From Guillardia theta CCMP2712 (Eukaryota; Cryptophyceae; Pyrenomonadales; Geminigeraceae): DNA of 64,000 bases. A program made the position numbers and the translations under genes. The stretch spans positions 219,005 to 283,004 of the forward strand of contig NW_005434639.1 of the NCBI RefSeq assembly GCF_000315625.1, in the 5' to 3' direction. Positions within the stretch are counted from its first letter, which is position 1, and each line of letters begins with the position of its first letter. The notes below the pieces were generated by a model, which did not search any database, was not told where the DNA came from, and saw only the letters and a list, made by a program, of their open reading frames with translations. Shown here piece after piece: positions 1 to 10,700 of this stretch.

Positions 1-244
1 AATTTTTCCGCGAGTATGCTCAATCGCTCTTACTGACGGGTGCGACAGACAGCGTCCCCCGGACACGTCCCTAACGATGTGCTCTGTAGGAGAGGGGATC
101 ATGAAGGCCGTTCCTGGCTTCGACTCGTCTTGGAAGTGCCTCTGTCCTCCCAACAGGCTTTTCGAACGATTGCCGCTGCCAAAATGCTGCCGTCTGCCCT
201 CCTTGGGAGATGTCAAGTTTGCATCTGCTCAGGAACATGCATAG

Positions 245-1625
245 GACGCTACTGTGCTCGTGCTGATAGGTTTGGAGCAGGCGGAAGAGACGTTGGCCAT
301 GATTCAGTCTATATCTCTTGGACAGAGGGCTGCCGACACAGGAGAGATCACTCACGACTTCCAGTATGCCTTCCACGCGATGGGAGCAGCTGCGATATTT
401 GACGACGACCGTCTTATGCGATTCTTGTGCTTCGTGCGGCAACGAGGTCCCAGCTTGTTCATCGGCCCTCCGGATGTGCAATTGTACATTAAGCACCTCC
501 TCGTGGGCCCGGGTTGTACCTTCCTTCCGATCCAGCGAGGTGACGTCATCAACTCTCAAACTCTAGCCGACATCCACCAAGAGGCCATGCGGGTGCTGAT
601 GCTGAAGTCCAAGGACAGCGGGAGCGAGCTGAGGGCGCAGGTGGTGGTCATTCATGCAGGGTCTGCGACCCCAGTCCTGCAGAAGCGAATCTTGTCGTCT
701 AGTCAGGCTGCACAGCTCAAGGTCTTCTCCATCGACTTGAGCGAGATGGTTCAAACCTTAGGGTTCGACAACCTGGACCTGGACACCTCTGGAGCTGGCT
801 TCTCCTCCTCCTCCTCCTCCCTGGTGCAAGAGACAGGGATCAAGTCCCAGGACCTCCTCAACCAACTCTCCATCGCTACCAAGACCCGCCGAAAGATTCG
901 TTTCCTCGTCACCACGGCGCTGGTCACTGGGGAGGATGACAGGTGGAGCCGGCAGGAGCTGTACAGGGGGACGTTCAAAGCTCTTGCTCGCCTCGGGTAT
1001 CCCGATCCTCTAATAGTCGAGGCCGTTCATGGAGGGGAGTCTCGGAGCTTCTTAGAAGGCTATGGGCACGTGGTCTACACCGACCTCAACGACTTTGAGA
1101 ACCAGGGCAACAACGAGGGCAGGTCGATGCTGCTGGCGCTTCAGACTTGGGATGTGAAAGATGATGTGATGGTGAGCGGAAGCAATCAAGATGCTTTTCT
1201 TTTCTCCTTTCTCCTCCGCCTTCTCTCCCCCTCCATCCTCCTTCGCTTCTTCCGAACTTCCTGCTCGCTGCTCACTCTTTCCCCTTCCTGTCCTCCTCCC
1301 CATGCTCCCACTCTCCTCCCTGACAGAGGAACTAGGTCATCAAGCTCACGGGTCGATACTCCCCCGCTGATCGCAGACTCGTTCAGGTTCATCGTGACGC
1401 TCTTGTGCATGCACGTTGACCCGTCGTCTTCCGTAGCTCGTGGAGCTCAACACCCATCAGGACGCGATCGTCAGGGTCCGCAACGTCTCAAGAAGCGATC
1501 CTAACTTTGACTCCTAAGTCCAGGTCTCCATGAACGACGGGTTGATGTTCACCGGCTGCTTTGCGATGAGGAAAGGGCTCCTGCAGGAGGCTCTCAGCGC
1601 GATGGACTGGAACCAATACGAGTAG
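245..1625 (+). CDS. glycosyltransferase-like protein, 3' part
   Basis: Exons read 245-1171, 1336-1386, 1437-1475 and 1524-1625 (stop TAG). All borders are GT-AG and in phase, giving at least 372 residues. The conserved-looking block runs from DLNDFENQGNNEGRS, through DDVM at the first splice, to VIKLTGRYSPADRRL just after it. An acidic cluster followed by K-x-TGRY is seen in nucleotide-sugar-dependent transferases of algae, bacteria and large viruses, so I infer a sugar transfer role; I cannot name a family. The 5' end is uncertain. There is no clear ATG in frame before 254, and an upstream ATG at 101 would need an intron of only 33 nt (212-244) to join. A Ser run near residue 185 (TCC repeats) is coding. 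The gene probably begins near or before the window edge. Confidence 0.5.
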
Positions 1626-2625
1626 TCCAGCTCCTCCTCCCACCAGCCGATGCTAACCACTTGTCTCCTACAGATCGCACGGAGTTCATCTTGAGTGGGC
1701 GATGTGATCGTTTTCTCTCCCGTTCCGACGGTCCTCCTGACTTGTCAACAGGGTCCACAGACTCCGTCAGATCTGCGAACCGGACGATTGGCTGCTCGAG
1801 AGGACAGTGAGCTTCGAGGCATGTAAGGTCATTCTGATCCCACAACTCGGCGTACTGGCGTACAGGTCAACCCTGTCGCATCCTGAACTCTGGTAGCGAA
1901 TGTACGAACGTGGGGCAAGCAGAGTAAGGGCTGGAATCGAGGACAAGATGATGGAGTTATGGGGGAGGTGGGGTAGGACTAGAAATCCATTGAATTCCGC
2001 GTCACTCCTAAGACAACCGATGGCCTCGACTAGCCATCAAGATGGCTGCAGCGATGGGGAGAGAGATGCCAGAGTTGAGACTAGCAGAATCAGTTATTCT
2101 TCTTCCGACTTCGAGCGCGATAGGAAGGCGACGAGGCAAGCTGAAGCTCGTACAGACTTCACAGCATCGCGAGTACATGGCATGTAATCTGATCCATCGG
2201 CTTTCTTCAGTCAGTATCAATCTTGTTCTTCCATCCTCTGACTTCATAGAGGCATATTTAGCCATCTGAGCTGTACAGGCTGCATCATCTGCAGGTCTTG
2301 ACGTGTTAAGCACGTAGGCACAACTTGTCTGCTCGTTCTTTCGTCATCATCTTGTACTCCTTCTCCTGCACTTGTGAACTCTTGTACTTCTCCTCCTCCT
2401 CTCCTCCACTTGGTGGTGGTGGTGGTGGTGGAGGAGGAGGAGGTACTTCACCATACTGCCAACTTAGTCTCTGTACACTCTTTGATTGAATTTCGGGGGA
2501 TCCATACGGCTATGGTGACTAAAAGTTTTGTGGTACCGTCGCATGGTTATTCGGTACAATAATAAAAACACTTTTACAAATTGCGATAGGGTGGGGCGGA
2601 CGCAAATTGACTTTGGACCGGTAAT
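1626..2625. other. spacer without a recognised gene
   Basis: No exon chain with good splice sites was found on either strand. The stretch has short open frames only. A GT/GGA microsatellite lies at about 2411-2445. Confidence 0.5.
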
Positions 2626-3962
2626 ATGACAGGGAAAAGTAGGGGTAGCGAAGATTGTGGAGTGGACACCAATTTCGGGGGTGCTGAAGTCGCAACCGCC
2701 ATGGAGGAGGAACTGACAGAGAAACTGAGGAACCAGGTGCGATGAGGGGGAGGGGAGAGGGAAGGAGGGGAGGGGAGGGGAGGGGAGGGGAGGAGAGGGG
2801 AGGGGAGGAGGGGAAGAGAGGAGGGGAGGAGGGGAGGGGAGGAGGAGAGGGGAGGAGGAGAGGGGAGAGGAGAGACGAATAGATCAGACACAAAGCGAGG
2901 AGGAGAGGAAGAGATCGAGGCATGAAGGAGAGAAACGACCAGAGAAGCGGGATGAAAAACGGAGGACGAAGGGAGGCAGGGAATGAATGAGAAAAGGAAA
3001 GATCAAGGAAGGGAAAGGAAAGAGAATATTTGTCCTTGATGACCGGTCAAAACTTTGTGAGAGAGGAGTATGATAAGCGGAATAGAAGAGAATGGAGGAA
3101 GGAAAGAAAAGGCCAAGAGCAGCGAGAGAGTTTCAAGTTACAACTGAAAGATTCAAAAATTTGAAGTAGAAATACCAGGTGTCTGCTCAAGCATTCGCCC
3201 TTGACAACGCAGTGTACACGATAGAGGAGCTGCAAGAAAAGCTCATGAATCCAGAAGAGGGGGAGACAGAAAAGTCATCGTGGGATGATATGCCGATAGA
3301 AGAATTACGAGACATGCATAAGAAGAAGAAAGCAGAGTTTGATGCGCACGACAAGGAGTTTGAAAATGCAAAGGTGACCGTTGTCCTCTCACCTTGCTCG
3401 CCTTTGACTGTCCTGTCTCTCAGAACGAGCTGGAGAGCATAAGAGAACAGATTGTTATGTTGAAGACGAGTCAAGGAGTTGTTCTTAAGAAGTCTTCTTC
3501 ATACCCCAAACAGCATCATTCAACTGAGACGACCTATGACACTTCCGACTCTCCCTTTTTCAAAACGTTGAGAGAACAACGACAGAAGTTAGAAAGCGTT
3601 TTGAGTATCGTCCACAGCCAGTTAGAGCGAGTGAACGAAAGGACAAAGTTGAAGTCAGAGATTTTACACTATGAGAATTCGGTGAGTTCTGTGGCTCTAT
3701 GGTAACTATCTACTGCTTCATCCATCCTTCTGACGTAAACATGACTAAGATGTGTTTGTTTGTTTGTTTGTTTGTTTGTTTGTTAATGTGTGTGTGTGTG
3801 TGTATTGAAATCGGCTCGTTTATGTTGGTTTGATGAATTCCTTTCCAGCTCATCTGCAGGAAAATCGCTCTTGAGAACGTAAAAGAAGGCATGGTAAAGG
3901 CGCAGGCAGAGCTGGAGATTCTGAATGCAGTTTTCAACCCCAAGAAGTTTTCGATCAATTGA
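2626..3962 (+). CDS. coiled-coil protein, unknown
   Basis: Four exons, 2626-2736, 3179-3373, 3424-3681 and 3849-3962, all phase 0, encode 225 residues. Exons 2 to 4 are rich in Glu, Lys, Leu and Gln with heptad-like spacing (for example KTLREQRQKLESVLSIVHSQ), so a largely helical coiled coil is likely. There are no catalytic motifs, signal peptide or membrane segment. I do not recognise a family; a structural or complex subunit is the natural guess. The first intron is 442 nt of nearly pure purine, and the third carries TTTG and TG repeats. The start at 2626 is only 10 nt upstream of a short motif (GTAGGGGTAG...) that recurs in spacers, so exon 1 is the least certain part. Confidence 0.6.
2745..2890. 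repeat. GGGGA/GGAGG purine repeat inside intron 1
   Basis: Imperfect run of GGGGA and GGAGG units on the plus strand, within the first intron of the coiled-coil gene. Confidence 0.85.
3752..3802. repeat. TTTG and TG microsatellites in intron 3
   Basis: Seven TTTG-type units are followed by about eight TG units, inside the third intron of the coiled-coil gene. Confidence 0.85.
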
Positions 3963-4018
3963 TTCATGATAAGAGTTTGAGATTATTTACAAGTGATTGA
4001 AACAAGGGATGCAAAGTG

Positions 4019-5716
4019 TCACGATTCGACTTTTCCGGATTTGCCAAAGGTGAATTCCATGCGAGACAAGATTCCATCGACGGCTGTGGGCTCACATACT
4101 ACGGACTGAGGGCGCTGGTCAGGAGGGCGGAGAGGAAGGAAAGAGTAGGAGGGATACAGGATGAGCAAGAGAAGTGGAGAAGAAGAAAAACAGCGAAGGT
4201 GAGGAGAGGAATAGGAGAGAAGAGGAGAAAAGAAAAAGGAGGGGAGCGATGAAGAGAAAAGACATCAAGAAAAGAAAACGAGAAACGATCTGGAAGAGCA
4301 GAGACAAGAAAAGAGAGGTAGGATAACGGAGATCAGGAGGGAAAACTTACCCGCAGGAGCGGTTTCTTCTTCTGATTGGCAAAGTTCGGCGAGGGGAAGG
4401 GCTGGGAAGGGGGAAATCAAGAGGCAAGAGGGGAGGGAGCAGAACGCTCACCATGATCTTCGCTAGAGCAGAAGCTCCACCCAACGACGAAGCAGGAGCA
4501 CCGAACTTGAGGTCTGGCATGCGCAGGCGTCAGGAGGAGAAAGAAGAGCTGGAGCAAGGGAAGGAGCAAAAGCAGGAGCAAGTGTAGGAAAAGGGAGGCT
4601 GGACCGTGGGGCAAGAAAAGTCCCTTGGCCCCATCGCTCTTCGCCTGCTCGCACAACATTCAGCAGGTCGGCAGCTGGGCTTGTCAGACCCCACGTCACC
4701 TGCTCGAGCGTCCTGATGACGTCATCAGTCGTCAGCCCGAAGGCCTTCTTGAGCACGGGCTCGAACATCCTGTCGAGACTCGGATGATGGTCCTCCACCT
4801 TGGCGTCGTAGCGCTGGTGACATACAAGTCACGTGATCTGGGAGACCCTCCCCCCACCTGGTCTCCCTTCCATCCCCCTCCCTCGTCTCCCTTCCCGTCG
4901 ATCTTCACTTTGTCATCTTCCCATCCCCTTCCTGTTCCCTTCCCCTTAACCCATGTCAACTCTCTTTCTTCCTCCTCTCTCTCTCTCCTGTTTCGTTCTG
5001 CTCTCACTCAACTCCTCTCCCCTCCTCTCCCTCGTCTCCTGGCCATCTCTATCTCTTCTTCCTCTCCCTCCTCTGGTTTGCTATCTCTCCTCTCCCCTCC
5101 CCACCTCCCTTCCCTTTCACACCTTGGTGAACGTGTTTGACGCGTAGACAAGCTTGCCTTTGGAGTAGATGAGGTACATCGGGACGGACTTGATATTGTG
5201 ACGATCGGCAAGGAGACGAGACTCAGCAATATCGAACTGCTCAGATACATCAGCCCTCCCTGCCTCCCCCTTTCTCCCTCTTTTCCCATCCCTCCTGCTT
5301 CCTGCCTCCTGCCTCCACTGCCTCTGGACCTCCGATTGCCACTCCCCCCCCCCCCCCCCCGCTCATTACCTGCATCATACGGAAAGGAATCTGATCTGCA
5401 GACTTCAAACACTTCCGCGTGCTCAGGTCCATATCCCCGTATCTGCTCCCATCGGAGAAGAAATGAAAAGTCAGGGACCACTATCAAGGGGGAGGGACGC
5501 CTCCCTTACCTCTCCCAGATTATTCCGTTCACATCCTCCATTAGCGCGAGGGCCTGCTACAAATTCAGCTCCTTTTCTTTGCCCTTTCGCTCCACGGAAA
5601 CTCCTTTCTTCCCTTTCTGCCTTTCCTTCTCTGTAACCCCCTTGCTTCTCCCTCCTCCTCTTGCTCCCTCTTCCCCATTCTCTTCATCCTGCTCCCTGCT
5701 CCCTGCTCCCGCTCTT

Positions 5717-5755
<39 letters not shown>

Positions 5756-7157
5756 CGCTGCTGCTGCGCTGCTGCTGCTGCTGCTGCTGCTCCTCCTCCT
5801 CCTCCTCATAATCATGATCACCTTGCTCGACGCATTCGGCGAGGCCGCAGACACACACACCACCATGACGACCTGCTGCTGGGGGGCCTTTTGGAGAAAG
5901 GAGTCGTACTCGGAAGACTTCAGGCTGGGCAACTTCACCTTCTTCGTGAAGTAGGGCGCGAACCGGGTGCAGGTCTCGAACCTTCCTCCCATCAGCACCG
6001 GGGCTCTCACCGGCTCCGAGTTCGAGTCAGCTCGTGGGAGGATGCACTTCCATCCCTTCGCCATCTGCCACCTCCGTTACTTCAAGTTCCTCCCTTGCCC
6101 CCTCCTCCTCCCCCCCTCCCCCCCGTCTCCCTCTACTCCAAATTTCACCGCTGCTCTCCCTTCTCCTTGTCCCCTTGTCCCTCTCTCCTTCCCTCCCCAC
6201 CTCACTTCCTTCCTCCACCACCCCAGTCCTCTGCTCTTCTCTCTTGTCATCCCTTCTCCCTTCTCCCTCCTCCCCCTCAACCTCCAGCCATGTCCTCACC
6301 TTCTGCTGCAGCATGTAGCTCTTCGACTTTGTGTCCACCCCCTCGGTCCACTTGGGCCTCCGCTTCCCGTCCTCCCCGATCTCATGCTCGATGTAAGGGA
6401 GCGCATGCAGGGCACCAGCGTTCTCCGTCGTGATGGTCGTGATGACATTGATCTGATGCCTTATGCTCTCCGTAGTCACTTTGCTCGGGTTGTTGGCCAG
6501 TTCCACAACACGCGGGTCGAGGGTCCCGTCCTTGGGCATGACAGGATCCACCTTGACCGCCTTGAACGTGTCACGGAGGACCTGAGTCTTAGACAGAGAG
6601 TCTCTGCACTTCTCTACATCCAGGAACAACTTTCCCCGCTCATTTCCTCTCCCAGTCCCAATCACCTTGTCCAGGTACGTGTCGCTCCTCCTCATCACCT
6701 GACCCAGCTCGAACACCAGGACCTTGTCCTGAGCCTTGAAGGTGCATCGGATGTTCTGCCGATCCGTGATGTTCATCGAGAGGAAGTCATTGATCTTGAC
6801 GTCGATGGGGTCCTTCAACGGCGACTTCTCCCATGTCCACCGCCGCAGGCAGTTACCGTCCTCGTCGTAGTACGCCCCCCCGCTCAGTGTTGTAGAGACC
6901 ATCACCTTTCCGCTCTTGTACATCATCGACCCCTCCCCCCTGCAGTTCCAGCTCCCCAGCACATCCTTCCTTCCCTTGTGCCTGAAGAACGTAGTGTACA
7001 GGCCGGGGGGTATCCCGTCCCCTGCTACGATGTTCACCGCTATCCTCCCATCAGGATAGTGGACGATGCCGCTCCCATCCTTCTTGATGTAGGACAGGAG
7101 CTGACCACTGGGGTAAAACCTCCTGGACCCCCCTAGGATGTCCTCCTCGTCCGACAT
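4019..7157 (-). CDS. FAM194 (ERICH6-type) domain fused to thioredoxin-like fold
   Basis: Ten exons on the minus strand: 7157-6300, 6064-5822, 5556-5510, 5442-5370, 5236-5123, 4813-4700, 4644-4605, 4513-4452, 4371-4351 and 4114-4019. All phases match, giving 555 residues from MSDEEDILGG. Residues about 8-150 fit the FAM194 domain of ERICH6-type proteins: RRFYPSGQL, HYPDGRIAV, GLYTTFF, and GGAYYDEDGN before a Trp-rich turn. This family is known from ciliated eukaryotes. Residues about 345-445 look like a thioredoxin fold: a beta strand QQQVVMVVCV, then a helix, then SVPMYLIYSKGKLVYAS with the cis-Pro position at about 426. The active-site CxxC is absent, so a redox role is unlikely and a protein-binding role is inferred. 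A weaker reading is a FAM194 protein with an unrelated alpha/beta tail. Confidence 0.68.
5719..5790. repeat. (CTG)n in intron
   Basis: Interrupted CTG run (CAG on the coding strand) in the second intron of the FAM194-thioredoxin gene, followed by CTC repeats to about 5806. Confidence 0.9.
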
Positions 7158-7204
7158 TCTGCCCTCCCCTAACCTGGCCGTTGGATACAACACCGGCACC
7201 TTTG

Positions 7205-7214
7205 CCTTTTATAC
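7205..7214 (-). promoter_or_regulatory. TATA box of FAM194-thioredoxin gene
   Basis: On the minus strand the sequence is GTATAAAAGG, about 48 nt upstream of the ATG at 7157, preceded by a C-rich tract (complement of GGGGTGGGGGTGGGG). Spacing suits a core promoter with a short 5' UTR. Confidence 0.6.
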
Positions 7215-7324
7215 TGGGGTGGGGGTGGGGCCTCCCTAAGACGAAAAAGGCAGTTGCTGGATTCGGAAGTTCCAGGCGTGTATAGAGCGAGGGCAGGGGA
7301 GAGGGGAAGGGGAACGGGGACGAG

Positions 7325-7468
7325 AAGGAGAGGAGAGGAGAGGAGAGGAGAGGAGAGGAGAGGAGAGGAGAGGAGAGGAGAGGAGAGGAGAGGAGAGGAG
7401 AGGAGAGGAGAGGAGAGGAGAGGAGAGGAGAGGAGGAGGGAGGGAGGGAGGGAGGGAGAGGGGAGGGA
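7325..7468. repeat. (GGAGA)n and GGGA repeat beside assembly gap
   Basis: About 22 near-perfect five-base GGAGA units, followed by GGGA units, run up to the first run of N. The repeat very likely caused the assembly break. Confidence 0.9.
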
Positions 7469-7568
7469 NNNNNNNNNNNNNNNNNNNNNNNNNNNNNNNN
7501 NNNNNNNNNNNNNNNNNNNNNNNNNNNNNNNNNNNNNNNNNNNNNNNNNNNNNNNNNNNNNNNNNNNN
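7469..7568. other. assembly gap, 100 N
   Basis: Exactly 100 N, a placeholder of unknown true length, in the spacer between the FAM194-thioredoxin gene and the large repeat-protein gene. The surrounding spacer (7215-7744) holds only the repeat and no gene. Confidence 0.98.
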
Positions 7569-7744
7569 GCCTCCACGGACTCAGAGAAGTAATTTCAAAC
7601 ATTCTTTATAAACACAAACGAAGAACAGCAGTGAAAGAATAACAACAGCAATGTGCATGCAGGGTAAAACTTGCTCCTCTCGTCTCCCTCCTCTCCTCGC
7701 AGCGACAGGAGAGTCCTCCACGTTGACCGGGCACCAGCAACCAA

Positions 7745-10700
7745 TCAAGCTTCCTCCTCCTGCACACTCGTGGCGTTGTACTTCTCCTCCTGCTCATCTG
7801 ACACAGCAACGGGCCTGGCACATCCAATCTCAGTATCTTCAACTCTCTCTCCCACCATCGTCCTTCCGCCCACTCCCCGTTCCAACTCACCAGTAGTTTC
7901 TTCCTCCTGCGTTAGAATCTAGCTGCGGAGATCCTTTCCTCATGAAGCCTGAGCCCTGCATGAGAGGTCAGACTCTGCACAGAGGGAGAGGGAGAGGGAG
8001 AGGGCGAGAGAGAGAGAGCGGAGGGGGGAAGGAGGGAGGAAGCAAGGAAGGAAGAGAGAGGCAGTTGATTAAACCAAAGCACAAGAGGACAGAGAAAAAG
8101 CAGCAGAGGAGCGGAGGAGGAGGGGAAGGAGGAACACAGACCGGATCAGGCTTGTAAACTTGTTGCTTGAGAGATCCCGATTCGCCATCGTCCTCCTGAT
8201 TGTTCTTGGCAACTTCGCCGAAAGTTGCGCCATCCCCGATCTCACTGCGAGAGCTGGTGAGGAAGGAGGAGGACAAGGAAGGAAAGGCACGAGGACGAGG
8301 AGCAGGAGGAGGAGAAGCAGGAGAAGAAGCAAGAGGACGAGGACAACAAGGAGGAGGAAGACATCGAGGAGGAGGACAAGGCGGAGGAGTCGAAGTCACC
8401 TGCCCGGTCCGATCGATGCTCCGGCTCCGAGCTGTGCTCCTTCTCCAATCTGGAGACAAGCGATGAGCAGAGAAGAGGAAGCAGACGATATTTTGATGGA
8501 GCCGTTGAAAGAAATGACAAGCAGGGGAGGGCGAGCTCGTGTAGGATTGAAGCAAGGAGATGTAGCGAGAGGGAGGAATGAAGTAGAGAGGGGAGGATCG
8601 GACGACGGAGGTAGAGCAGTAGACGGGCGGGAGAGGATGGTTGTGGAGGCAATTAGCACATGATCACCTTTGAAGCCGCTCCAAGGACAGCGTGAGGTCC
8701 GAGATTGGCGTCTGTGCCAAAGGAAGTTCCTTGACCAGCATGAAGTGACGAGGCGAAGGTGACGTGGTCGGCAATCTGGTTACGAGCGCCAAGACGGGCG
8801 TTGCTGGACACGAAGGTGAGCTCCAGGAAAAGACGACGACGAGGAGGAGCAAGGAAAGAACGTGGGTTTGGAGGGATCGATGGTGGTGATGGTGTTGGAA
8901 GGAAGGAGGGAGGGAGGGAGGGTGGGTGGGTGGGTAGGTGGGAGGATGGAAGGAGGAGAGGAGGTGTAGGAGGAGGAGGAGGAGGCGGAGGAGGAGGAGA
9001 AGGGGGAGGAGGAGGAGGAGGAGGAGACGGAGGAGGAGGAGGGAGGGGGGAGGGGGGAGGAGGAGGAGGAATCTCAGGGGGCTGTGGGGGCCGGGAGTTG
9101 CAAGGGAGACATGAGCCGACATCACCTGCCGAATTCGACATGAGGCCCTATCGAGTTGTCATCTCCCAGCTGAGCATCCGCCGCAAACTTCGAGTTGGCG
9201 CCCACCTGGAAGGAGGGGTCAAGTGCGGAACGGGCTTGTCAAGCCACGCTGAACCTCGTTGTCGTTGCCCAGCTCCGCCCCCTCTCCGAAGGAACTCTTG
9301 TCACCAAACTTGTTGCCGTCACCAAACTTGGCGTTCCTCCCGAACTTTGAGCGGCTCGCAAACTGCCGGGGGTCAGTTCATGGGAGGGATGGGGAGCAGT
9401 CAGTACCTCGTCGAAGCTCCCGAACTTCTCGTCACTGCCGAACTTGTCGCCCTCGCCTGACAGGGGAACTTGAGAAGACCCACACACACCGACGTCTCTC
9501 ACTACCGAAGGAGATGTTGTTGCCGAAGACCACTCCATCCCCGAAGCGAATTCTTGCTCCGAACTGTGAAAACAAGCAAGAGATCAGGGCAGGAAAGTAT
9601 GAGAACACGCAAGAGATCAGGGCAGAGTGGAGGAACGAGCAGGAGAAACAGGCGAGAACGACGAGGAGGTGATACGGGAAGGAGGAGGAGTTCAGTTATC
9701 ACGGCAAAGAGCAAAGACACAAAAGTGAGCAAGGAGAAAAGCAAGATCACCTTGAGATCTCCCCCAATTCCCTCAGAGCTATCGTCTTCTGTTTCACTGC
9801 TGTTTCCACTCTGACTACCGTGTCCTGCCTCAGTGGCGTTCGTGCTCCCTTCAAGCAAAGACATCTTCTTCCTAGTCAACATCCTCTGACTCTTCTCCTT
9901 CCCTTCCTCCTTGTTGAGACTCTTCAACACGTTGCTCAGCATCGACTTCAGGGCTTGCATGTCGGCCAGGGAGGCAAACTTGCCGGTCTTGCCCACCACC
10001 TTCTGCGACGTCTTCCCTTGGACAGCTTTTGTCTGGCTAGCCTGTCCTTTCCTTCTAGCAAGCTGCTCCCTTCGCCTCTCCATGCTCTGCTTGAGCTTCT
10101 GCAAACCCTCCGGCAGCAGCTTGCTATCCCCCTTCTGCTTCTCTACCGGGTACCATGCCCCGCAGCAACTTGCCGCAATCTCCTCGCATAACAAACCGCA
10201 GCAGCACAGACCGTTGGGAGTGATGTCAGCGGCGTCGTCTTCAGGGAGGGGGATCGACGAGTTGCCGCCTCCTGAATTGTTCGCCAGCCACTCCTCGAGA
10301 TTGAAGTCTGGCTGCTCCGCAAGCCAAGCGTTGAGATCGAACGCGCTCCCGGCGGTGTAGTTGCCTCCCTGAGCCAGCTGCATCTTCAAGCTCTTCTGCT
10401 TGAGGGCTGTCTTGGCAGCTCTACGGGCTTGCTTGCGGTTGAGGAGGATCTGAGAGGATGTAGTCTCGGATCTAGCCGACTGCAACCACTTGTTGATATC
10501 GACCTCCTGCTGCTCCCCCAGCCATTTTGACAGGCTGAATGCATCAGAGGCATTCTCCTGCTTCTCAAGCCAGGCATCGTCATCTTCCAGAGGATGGTCC
10601 TCCAACCACTTTTCTATGTCCACGGACGGCTGCTCGTCAAGGAAGCGGGTCATGTTGAACGCGCTAGAGCGGTTCCCCTCCTGCTGGTCTAACCACTTCT

